Assembly (NCBI GenBank): GCA_021775835.1
Contig: JAJFHC010000036.1
Span: 1 to 6,985, forward strand
Source of the DNA: Hyphomicrobiales bacterium
Lineage (GTDB): Bacteria > Pseudomonadota > Alphaproteobacteria > Rhizobiales > JAJFHC01
Reading direction: 5' to 3'
Length of the DNA stretch: 6,985 bases
The position numbers and the translations under genes are program-made. This document shows positions 1-5,657 of the stretch, piece after piece (positions within the stretch are counted from its first letter, which is position 1; each line of letters begins with the position of its first letter). The notes under the pieces are model-generated. The model had not been told where the DNA came from, did no database searches, and worked only from the letters and a program-made list of their open reading frames with translations.

Positions 1-109
1 AATGGTGTCCGGTCCGGCTCCGGCTGTCGATTGCAAGGTTGTCATGATACTTTCGTCTCCCGACGAGCAGGCCTATTTCGCTACAGGTTACCGTGCGGTG
101 ATGGACTGA
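1..109 (+). CDS. Possible C-terminal end of a truncated upstream gene
   Basis: A reading frame entering from the left edge stays open for 36 codons and ends at TGA (107-109). The tail reads ...VVMILSSPDEQAYFATGYRAVMD, which looks protein-like, and third positions are moderately GC-rich. Its stop lies 13 bp before the stop of the TPR gene on the other strand, a normal convergent arrangement. No family is recognisable from so short a piece. A second forward frame is also open here, so the assignment is weak; it rests on the protein-like composition and the position of the stop. Confidence 0.35.
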   Translation, partial: MVSGPAPAVDCKVVMILSSPDEQAYFATGYRAVMD

Positions 110-122
110 TGCAATCTCGGAG

Positions 123-1784
123 CTAGAATTTTCGACAGCAGCACGACGAGGATATCACCACGTCCGCATGTTTGATCAACGTGTCGAGCATGCCCTGTAC
201 AGACTTGAGCTCGAACACCTCGCCACGGCGGCGCAGGCATTCCGCCAACCCGTGCAGGGCCCATATGTTGCCGGGATGCTGGGCACATCGTTGCAAGGCG
301 CCGTTCATGCCCAGATCGGTACGGTAGACTTCCTCGGCTTCCTGCGCGTGCCCCTGTTCCAGAAGCAGGGCGCCGAGCGCGTGGCGCGGCGGATGCATCC
401 AGGCCCAGGGTTCGGAGTATGCCAAGTCGTCATCCCGGCGGACGCTTTCACGCAAGCGGCCGAAGGCGATGTCGTGATTGCCTTTGTGATATTCCAGTTC
501 CCCATCCAGCATGCTCTCGGCGATTGCCAGGATGTCGTGAGCCGTGTTGTTGAAAAAGTTGCGAGCCTCAGGCACACGGTCCAGAGATTTCCGGAACAAC
601 GCGCGTTCGTGTTCCGCCTCGGCAATCGCGCCCAGTGCCGCATAAGCCACACCTCTGGCGTAGCGATGCATCGACGTTGAAACACAATAGAGCTCAGGGC
701 ATTCCGGCATTGGCGTTTCAATGATCTCTTGCCATTTTCCGAAACGCACAAGCACATGCATCTTCATGGAAAAATACCCTTCCATGGTCATGGCGAGCTG
801 TGGTTTGTCTTTCACGTCGAGCACGTCACGGCTCAGGGTATCGCACATTTCCCGGGCTGCCTGGAGTGCGGGCTCGAACTGACCCAGGAACATGCAGGTG
901 TACATCATCAGGTGGAGATCGTGGCATCGGGCGGTGGTGTAGAAATTGTAGGGTCCGGCATGCTCCAGATACATTCTGTCCGCGCGTATCGCCTTCTCAC
1001 TGGCCGTCTTTGCGTCTTCATACTGGCCGCAGAGAACATAGATGTGACCAGGCATGTGGTTCAAATGACCGGCATCGGGACAAAGCGTGCCCAGTGTGTC
1101 GGCGGAGTCCAGCGCGCGCTCAGGCGTCGCCGACATTTCCAGAACGTGAATGTGCAAATGCAGGATCGCCGGATGCGGAGGCAAACCACGGGTTTGTGCC
1201 AGGGCAATGCCCTTCTCCAGAGCCTCGAGGGCTTCCAGAGTGTCAGCACCGTCGGCGGGTTGGTTCGTCTTCACGTTCCATAATTTCCACGGCGTTCGCG
1301 TCATCAGCGCCTCGGCAAACAGGGCGATGATGTCCAGATCTTCCCCGTACTGCTGATAAACCGGGCGCATGGCGTCGGCATAGGCATCGTCCCAGGAATC
1401 GAATTCTTCCGGTGTCACGGCATGACCGGCGGGAAACCTTGCCGACAATGCCGTGATCAGGGCTGCTTCGACCGGCGTAATGTTTGGTATCAGGTCCAAG
1501 GCCCGACTGACGGCGTCATGGCACAACCTGGTGCAGGTTGCGGCCTCCGCCATGCTGAAATCCCGCCACGGCATGTTGTAAAAAGGCCCCGACCCGTAGG
1601 CGATTCCCCAGTAGGCCATGGCACAATCAGGATCGTGTTCGAGGGCCGCCCTGAAACACGCGACGCCTTCTTCGTGATTGAAGCCGAAACACCATATCAG
1701 GCCCCGATCAAACCATAGCTGTGCCTCCGGTGACGATGTCGTTATCGCGCGCGCATGAGTACCCAGATCGAAATTGGGTTCCAT
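123..1784 (-). CDS. Tetratricopeptide-repeat protein with histidine-rich core
   Basis: This encodes a 553-residue soluble protein with no signal peptide or membrane segment. TPR-like helical pairs occur along its length: residues 22-65 (FDRGLIWCFGFNHEEGVACF... then DPDCAMAYWGIAYGSG), about 205-262, about 295-315 and about 375-400, with another near 465-515. The pattern matches a family of roughly 550-residue bacterial TPR proteins of unknown role; TPRs normally serve as protein-binding scaffolds. A histidine-dense middle stands out: HLHIH (H209, H211, H213), GHLNHMPGH (H240, H243, H247) and CHDLH (H288, H291). The C-terminus ends in three consecutive cysteines (548-550) followed by RKF. I chose the ATG at 1782-1784 because GGGAGG lies 5 nt upstream of it. 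A GTG at 1799 would add five residues but would make that ribosome-binding site part of the coding sequence. The gene is divergent from the ureohydrolase operon; a functional link is possible but unproven. Confidence is high for the gene and TPR fold, low for any role. Confidence 0.88.
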   Translation of the reverse strand: MEPNFDLGTHARAITTSSPEAQLWFDRGLIWCFGFNHEEGVACFRAALEHDPDCAMAYWGIAYGSGPFYNMPWRDFSMAEAATCTRLCHDAVSRALDLIPNITPVEAALITALSARFPAGHAVTPEEFDSWDDAYADAMRPVYQQYGEDLDIIALFAEALMTRTPWKLWNVKTNQPADGADTLEALEALEKGIALAQTRGLPPHPAILHLHIHVLEMSATPERALDSADTLGTLCPDAGHLNHMPGHIYVLCGQYEDAKTASEKAIRADRMYLEHAGPYNFYTTARCHDLHLMMYTCMFLGQFEPALQAAREMCDTLSRDVLDVKDKPQLAMTMEGYFSMKMHVLVRFGKWQEIIETPMPECPELYCVSTSMHRYARGVAYAALGAIAEAEHERALFRKSLDRVPEARNFFNNTAHDILAIAESMLDGELEYHKGNHDIAFGRLRESVRRDDDLAYSEPWAWMHPPRHALGALLLEQGHAQEAEEVYRTDLGMNGALQRCAQHPGNIWALHGLAECLRRRGEVFELKSVQGMLDTLIKHADVVISSSCCCRKF

Positions 1785-1789
1785 GAAAG

Positions 1790-1795
1790 CCTCCC
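1790..1795 (-). promoter_or_regulatory. Ribosome binding site of the TPR gene
   Basis: GGGAGG on the minus strand lies 5 nt upstream of the ATG at 1784. It decides the start in favour of MEPNFDLG over the upstream in-frame GTG at 1799. Confidence 0.7.
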
Positions 1796-1839
1796 ACACC
1801 GACGTCAGGCGGGATGATGTCCAGCCGGACGGCGGGCCC

Positions 1840-1859
1840 TGTTTGCCTCATCACAAACA
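1840..1859. promoter_or_regulatory. Inverted repeat TGTTTG-N8-CAAACA, possible operator
   Basis: A perfect 6-bp inverted repeat with an 8-bp spacer sits in the 219-bp divergent region between the TPR gene and the ureohydrolase operon. Size and symmetry suit a dimeric regulator binding site. A further TGTTTG half-site occurs at 1942-1947, nearer the ureohydrolase start. No regulator gene is present in the window, so its identity is unknown. A 6-bp dyad can also arise by chance. Confidence 0.35.
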
Positions 1860-1864
1860 ACGTT

Positions 1865-1881
1865 CGGATTGCCCCAATCCG
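1865..1881. promoter_or_regulatory. Inverted repeat CGGATTG-CCC-CAATCCG
   Basis: A perfect 7-bp inverted repeat with a 3-nt loop lies only 5 bp from the TGTTTG dyad. It could be an operator or, if transcribed, a short stable hairpin in a leader. No T-run follows on either strand, so it is not a convincing intrinsic terminator. GTTCGG at 1862-1867 could pair instead with CCGAAC at 1896-1901, excluding the first hairpin. Convincing sigma-70 hexamers were not found in the region; TTGCAA at 1913-1918 is a weak -35 candidate without a good -10. Confidence 0.4.
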
Positions 1882-2003
1882 TTTCAGGACGATAACCGAA
1901 CAACTCAGGCCCTTGCAATCGAAGACCGCAAAATGTCAGGTTGTTTGGCGGAGTGTGGTCGCATGCTGGCTGGTTCAGCCGGATACGCGAGAAGGGGAGA
2001 GAC

Positions 2004-2957
2004 ATGCCGGATTCATTGACAACGCAGCCGAGACGGGAGTTTCAGAGTTTTCATGACTTCCCGATCTGTACAGATCTGGATGCGCTGGATGCAGATATTG
2101 CGATCCTGGGCATTCCCTACGGCGATCCGTATTCCATGGACGAGGCGTCAAACGACCAGGTCAATGCACCAACGTCGATCCGACGCTATTGCGAGAGGGC
2201 ACTCAGGGGCCTGGATCGATGGGATTTCGACATCGGTGGAACCCTGCTGGACGGCCGGCCCATAAAAGTGGTCGATTGCGGCGATGTGCGCGGCGATCCG
2301 AACGATCTTGCGTCGAACCGGCAACGGGCAGAGATGGCGGTACGCAAGATCCTGGCAGCCGGCGCCCTGCCGATCATTCTGGGTGGCGATCACGGCATTC
2401 CTATTCCCGTCTTTCGTGCCTATGAAGGGCACGGACCTGTGACGCTGGTGCAGGTGGATGCTCATGTGGACTGGCGCGATCACATGAACGGCGTGCGTGA
2501 AGGGTTGTCCAGTCCGATCAGACGCGCCTCGGAAATGGATCATATCGGCGAGATTTACCAGATCGGCCTGCGGGCGGCAGGCAGTGGGCGTGCGGAAGAA
2601 GTGCAGGCTGCGCTGGACTACGGCGCTGTTCTGATTCCTGATGTTGAGCTGCAGTCGGTGGGCATGGATGCCGTGCTCGACCGGATTCCCGATGGTGGCA
2701 GTTACTACCTGACGATAGATGCAGACGGCGTCGATCCCACGATCATGCCAGCAGTTGCCGGGCCGGCGCCCGGCGGGGTTACCTATCCTCAGATGCGTCA
2801 GTTGATTCATGGGCTGGTTGCGAAAGGGCGGGTCGTCGGTATGGATATTGTCGAGATCACTCCGGCCCGGGACGTGAATGGCATTACCTCGATTACGGCC
2901 GGACGGTTCATCTGCAATCTCATTGGCCGGGCTGTGCGCGAGGGTTATTTCGACTGA
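2004..2957 (+). CDS. Agmatinase/arginase-family ureohydrolase, divergent subfamily
   Basis: The 317-residue protein spans a full ureohydrolase domain, a normal length for the family. All six binuclear-metal (usually manganese) ligands are visible: H130 in GGDH, D152, H154 and D156 in DAHVD, and D239 and D241 in DADGVDP. The later GMDIVEITP segment carries the conserved glutamate (E284). Family members hydrolyse guanidino or related C-N groups to release urea. In classical agmatinases the loop after DAHxD holds a catalytic histidine in an HGT(P/M)F-like motif. Here that loop reads REGLSSPIRRASE with no histidine at the position, so 'agmatinase' would be over-specific. The start at 2004 is preferred because AAGGGGA (1992-1998) lies just upstream; a TTG at 1941 would add 21 residues unlike the family. 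The stop overlaps the epimerase start by 1 nt, implying translational coupling. The product should be cytoplasmic. The fold is certain, the substrate unknown. Confidence 0.9.
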   Translation: MPDSLTTQPRREFQSFHDFPICTDLDALDADIAILGIPYGDPYSMDEASNDQVNAPTSIRRYCERALRGLDRWDFDIGGTLLDGRPIKVVDCGDVRGDPNDLASNRQRAEMAVRKILAAGALPIILGGDHGIPIPVFRAYEGHGPVTLVQVDAHVDWRDHMNGVREGLSSPIRRASEMDHIGEIYQIGLRAAGSGRAEEVQAALDYGAVLIPDVELQSVGMDAVLDRIPDGGSYYLTIDADGVDPTIMPAVAGPAPGGVTYPQMRQLIHGLVAKGRVVGMDIVEITPARDVNGITSITAGRFICNLIGRAVREGYFD

Positions 2958-3811
2958 TGCGGTTTGACAAGGTTGCGGTTACCGGAGGTACGGGAAGGCT
3001 CGGTCGCTATGTGGTCGCGGCACTGGAACCCCATTGTACGGTCAAGGTGCTCGATCTCGATTCCCCTCCACCGGAAGAAGACTTCGCCAAGGCCGATGTC
3101 CTTGTCCCGACCGAGTTGCAGGCAGGTCTTCAGGGCGCCGACGCCGTGATCCATCTGGCTGGCATCGATCTCGACTCACCGGCATCGCCGGATGCGTTCC
3201 TGCGCACCAATGCCGTGGGGACCTGGAATGTACTCGAAGCGGCACTCGAGGCAGGCGTTAGAAGGGTTGTGGTTTGCTCAAGTGTGTCAGCGACGGGGCT
3301 TTCTGAATCCCGGCCCGATTTCATGCCTCACTATCTCCCGGTTGACGAGGATCACCCGATGTCTCCGGCCCACCCCTACAGTGTGAGCAAGCAACTGGTC
3401 GAAACCGTGGCTGCCAGCTTCAGGCGACAAGGAAGGATGGAAGTTCTGTCGCTGCGCCTGATGCTCGTCGGATTTACTCAAAACTTCGATCTCGTCCGGC
3501 AACGCATCGGAGAACCGCATTGCCGTTGGTTGTTCTATCATGTGGGTCCGGAAGATGCAGCGCAGGCGTTTTTGCGTGCGTTGGAAACCGAGGCTCCGGC
3601 TTTCGACACCTATTTCATAACGGCGGCGGACAGCTGCCATCCCCGTCCGACACTCGATTGGCTGCAGACTTCTCTCGGAACACTGCCGGAAATCAGGAAA
3701 CCATCCGTCTATCAGGAGTTTCCGCGAGCGTCGGTCTTTGACGGATCAAGGGCGCGAGAAGACCTGGGATTTTTGCCGAGGCAAACGTGGAACGACCTGT
3801 GTCCGGGATGA
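2957..3811 (+). CDS. NAD-dependent epimerase/dehydratase, extended SDR family
   Basis: A 284-residue cytoplasmic Rossmann-fold oxidoreductase. Visible in order: the nucleotide-binding TGGTGRLG (G10, G13, G16), acidic residues at the end of strand 2 (VLDLD, D33 and D35) that favour NAD over NADP, the GADAVIHLAGID segment (60-71), the active-site serine region VVVCSSVSA (104-112) and the catalytic pair in YSVSK (Y141, K145). The family includes sugar-nucleotide epimerases and uronate dehydrogenases. The short length and small C-terminal substrate domain fit a uronate-dehydrogenase-like or small-molecule dehydrogenase better than a classical sugar-nucleotide epimerase, but this is inference. The ATG at 2957 shares its A with the upstream TGA, and a GAGGG 12 nt upstream may help initiation. 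It therefore belongs with the ureohydrolase in one transcript and probably acts on the same or a successive metabolite. Confidence 0.88.
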   Translation: MRFDKVAVTGGTGRLGRYVVAALEPHCTVKVLDLDSPPPEEDFAKADVLVPTELQAGLQGADAVIHLAGIDLDSPASPDAFLRTNAVGTWNVLEAALEAGVRRVVVCSSVSATGLSESRPDFMPHYLPVDEDHPMSPAHPYSVSKQLVETVAASFRRQGRMEVLSLRLMLVGFTQNFDLVRQRIGEPHCRWLFYHVGPEDAAQAFLRALETEAPAFDTYFITAADSCHPRPTLDWLQTSLGTLPEIRKPSVYQEFPRASVFDGSRAREDLGFLPRQTWNDLCPG

Positions 3812-3853
3812 ATTTGACGTATTGTATTTCATGAGTTTGGGAAGGATAGGGGC

Positions 3854-4831
3854 ATGAACGAGACGACAGAAAATCTGGCGGAATCACTCCGCACGGCTGG
3901 CGTGGTCGACACCCACTATCACGTTGGTCCGGAACTGATTGTCCGGCGTTACGATGTCAAGGCACTGGCTGACGTGGCGGCACCGTTTGGCGCGACCCTC
4001 GTACTCAAAAATCACACCTACCCGACAACACCGCTGGCGGCACTGGCGCGGCGGCGGTTCGATGCAAACTTCTTTGGCGGGGTTGTACTCAACAATTTCG
4101 TGGGCGGTCTCAATCCCCAGGCCATCGAGGGCGCTGTATCCGGGAACCGGGCCCATGTGGAGGATCCGGCGGACGATCCGTCGCCAATCGTGGTCTGGAT
4201 GCCCACGGTGCACGCGAAGTCGCATATCGACACACATGGGTTCGGCTTTGACCCGAACTGGTCGGGGTGTTGCGGTCATGGCCACGCGGAGCCGGAAACA
4301 GTAGATGCACCCCAGGCCTCGCCTGAAGAACCCGTCATTGCGTTCAATGAAGATGACGGCAAGCCGGTCCCGGAACTGCTGGCGACACTTGAAGCTATCG
4401 TCCGTCATGGTTGTGTCCTGGCAACCGGACATCTGCACGCGGATGAAGTCTGCCGGCTGGTGCCGCTTGCCCTGGATATGGGGGTAAAACGGGTCATTAT
4501 CACACATCCGCATTATCCCTCGATCCTGATGAGCGACGAGGACCAGAGAAAACTGACGCGAAGATCTGAGGTTTTCGTGGAGCACTGTTTTGCCATTCAC
4601 ACGCAGGATGGCGTGCCCCTTGAGCAGTTTGCCAAGGCCATTCGAACAACCGGGCCGGAACAGGTTCTCCTGTCTACGGATTTCGGTCAGGTGACAAGCG
4701 ATCCGTTTCCGGAAGGGACGATACGCTATGCGGCGGCTTTGAAGGGATTGCTGAAGGACGTCGTATCGGACGAAGATTTCCTGGCGATGTTCTGTGACAA
4801 CGGCCGGCGGGCATTGATGGTGACAGACTGA
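3854..4831 (+). CDS. DUF6282-type metal-dependent hydrolase (amidohydrolase-like)
   Basis: A 325-residue protein with the pattern of TIM-barrel metal-dependent hydrolases. The N-terminal VVDTHYHVGPELIVRRYD carries an HxH pair (H21, H23), and LVLKNHTYPTT supplies K52 and H54. GHLH (H193, H195), THPH (H218, H220) and STDFG (D276) follow in the order expected for further metal ligands and a catalytic aspartate. I recognise the H-GPEL/LKNH-YPTT arrangement as DUF6282, a family without an established reaction that I know of. An unusual insert around residues 137-165 includes CCGHGH (C139, C140, H142, H144) and an acidic, proline-rich stretch. The ATG has AAGGA (3842-3846) 7 nt upstream. The 42-nt gap from the epimerase holds no terminator and no full promoter, so co-transcription is likely. 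It may hydrolyse an amide, lactone or cyclic bond before or after the other two enzymes act. Confidence 0.85.
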   Translation: MNETTENLAESLRTAGVVDTHYHVGPELIVRRYDVKALADVAAPFGATLVLKNHTYPTTPLAALARRRFDANFFGGVVLNNFVGGLNPQAIEGAVSGNRAHVEDPADDPSPIVVWMPTVHAKSHIDTHGFGFDPNWSGCCGHGHAEPETVDAPQASPEEPVIAFNEDDGKPVPELLATLEAIVRHGCVLATGHLHADEVCRLVPLALDMGVKRVIITHPHYPSILMSDEDQRKLTRRSEVFVEHCFAIHTQDGVPLEQFAKAIRTTGPEQVLLSTDFGQVTSDPFPEGTIRYAAALKGLLKDVVSDEDFLAMFCDNGRRALMVTD

Positions 4832-4860
4832 GCGACGAGCAAGAGTAGTCGGATGACACT

Positions 4861-5433
4861 CTAGAAGCGATTTGACCGCATCCGGTTCCTGATCATCCGG
4901 CGTGTCAGATTGGCGAGGTCATCCTCCAGGAGAAGGCGGCGGGCCATCGGCAAGATGACCTTGTTTTCCCATTGTATATGGCGCCGGTAGCTCTCAAAAA
5001 AACCGCGCAGCATGTAACCGAACATGTTCGGGTTTTCCGCACGGCTGCCCTTTGACAGGCTCTGCAGCAGGTCCACGAGTTCGTCAGCAGAACTCTCATC
5101 GATTGAATGTTCGCGGCTCAACTGGAGGAGCATGCCCGAGAGACTTTCGTCGTCTGTTGCCCTTTCGCGCAACAGGGGGAACAAACCTTCTTCCTCATCG
5201 CGGTGATGAAGCGGAAGGTCGAGACGCAGGGCCACAACCATTGTCGCGCAAAGTCCGCGGTCAACCTCGTCGGGCAGGCTGTCGGCAATGCGTTCGAGGC
5301 TGTCACAGATCTGTTCGTGTAGCCTGTGTTCGCGTTCCAGGACTTCGATTGGGTGAATACCGACTGGATTGGTCAGCGAAAATGACGACATTACGGCCCG
5401 GTCGAACTCTCCATTACCTTCCTGATCGGGCAT
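4861..5433 (-). CDS. Hemerythrin-like di-iron protein
   Basis: A 190-residue, mostly helical cytoplasmic protein with one hemerythrin HHE domain at about residues 25-165. Candidate iron ligands appear in the expected order: H36 or H39 in EREHRLHE, H77 and E81 in HHRDEEEGLFP, H109 in REHS, and H152 and E156 in HIQWENKVILP. Such proteins bind O2, or sense or detoxify NO and reactive species, or repair iron centres. An arginine-rich tail (RRMIRNRMRSNRF) ends the protein. The frame extends upstream to 5544, but that would start at TTG inside the FNR-type box. I prefer the ATG at 5433, which has AAAGG about 10 nt upstream; an internal ATG at 5391 is a weaker alternative. The gene converges on the DUF6282 gene with a 29-bp gap that holds no clear terminator, and is divergent from ccoN, from which it may share low-oxygen control. 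Confidence 0.87.
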   Translation of the reverse strand: MPDQEGNGEFDRAVMSSFSLTNPVGIHPIEVLEREHRLHEQICDSLERIADSLPDEVDRGLCATMVVALRLDLPLHHRDEEEGLFPLLRERATDDESLSGMLLQLSREHSIDESSADELVDLLQSLSKGSRAENPNMFGYMLRGFFESYRRHIQWENKVILPMARRLLLEDDLANLTRRMIRNRMRSNRF

Positions 5434-5528
5434 AAAAACTTGACCTTTATATCGGTGCTTAAGGGCTGGCCTTTGTCGCGAACGAAAAGGGCGTGATACT
5501 AAAGTCTCAGTCACACTATGACGCATTA

Positions 5529-5546
5529 CTTTGATCTGGATCAAAG
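5529..5546. promoter_or_regulatory. FNR/FixK/Anr-type binding site
   Basis: The core TTGATCTGGATCAA (5531-5544) matches the TTGAT-N4-ATCAA consensus of the FNR/FixK/Anr/Dnr regulators at every fixed position. It lies in a longer dyad, CTTTGATC-TG-GATCAAAG, with 8-bp arms. It sits between the divergent hemerythrin-like gene and ccoN, and cbb3 oxidase genes are classic targets of these low-oxygen activators. Which member binds it cannot be told from the sequence. Confidence 0.88.
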
Positions 5547-5560
5547 CCGGCCTTCGTCGG

Positions 5561-5572
5561 TATATTTAGGGT
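5561..5572 (+). promoter_or_regulatory. Predicted -10 region of the ccoN promoter
   Basis: This AT-rich stretch contains TATATT (5561-5566) and TAGGGT (5567-5572). If TAGGGT is the -10, transcription would start near 5579, placing the FNR-type box centre (5537.5) at about -41.5, the class II activation position. Transcript mapping is needed to choose between the hexamers. Confidence 0.4.
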
Positions 5573-5646
5573 GCTACCCAGTTGACCTTGATTGAGTCAC
5601 GGCGGTCGTGCGGGCGTCAGCCACGTCCCTCCGTGCAAGATTGAAA

Positions 5647-5654
5647 GTGAGGGA
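5647..5654 (+). promoter_or_regulatory. Ribosome binding site of ccoN
   Basis: GTGAGGGA ends 3 nt before the ATG at 5658, giving a near-normal spacing from its AGGG core. It supports the start that includes the extra N-terminal hydrophobic segment. Confidence 0.6.
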
Positions 5655-5657
5655 CCT

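Noticed and set aside
8..24. CCGG-rich short repeat at the left edge
   Set aside because: It is low-complexity coding for SGPAPA in the probable end of the upstream gene, with too few copies to be a repeat element.
168..1356. Several plus-strand open frames opposite the TPR gene
   Set aside because: They are shadows of a well-supported minus-strand gene; none shows domain-like sequence.
1941..2003. N-terminal extension of the ureohydrolase to a TTG at 1941
   Set aside because: The ATG at 2004 has a strong ribosome binding site directly upstream; the 21 extra residues look like translated intergenic DNA.
3814..3841. TTGACG as the -35 of an internal promoter before the DUF6282 gene
   Set aside because: No -10-like hexamer lies at the right distance (TTTGGG at a 16-bp spacing); read-through from the operon is simpler.
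3884..4600. Minus-strand open frame of about 238 codons opposite the DUF6282 gene
   Set aside because: It is antisense to a coding region with a conserved hydrolase pattern, and its translation shows no recognisable domain.
4832..4860. Bidirectional terminator between the DUF6282 and hemerythrin-like genes
   Set aside because: The 29-bp gap between the convergent genes shows no GC-rich stem followed by a T-run on either strand.
5434..5544. N-terminal extension of the hemerythrin-like protein to 5544
   Set aside because: It would begin with TTG inside the FNR-type box, has no ribosome binding site, and the extra basic residues do not resemble the family.
5582..5595. TTGACCTTGATTGA as a second FNR/FixK box
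   Set aside because: The first half is close to consensus (TTGAC), but the second half ATTGA differs from ATCAA at two positions and it would lie at or after the predicted transcription start.
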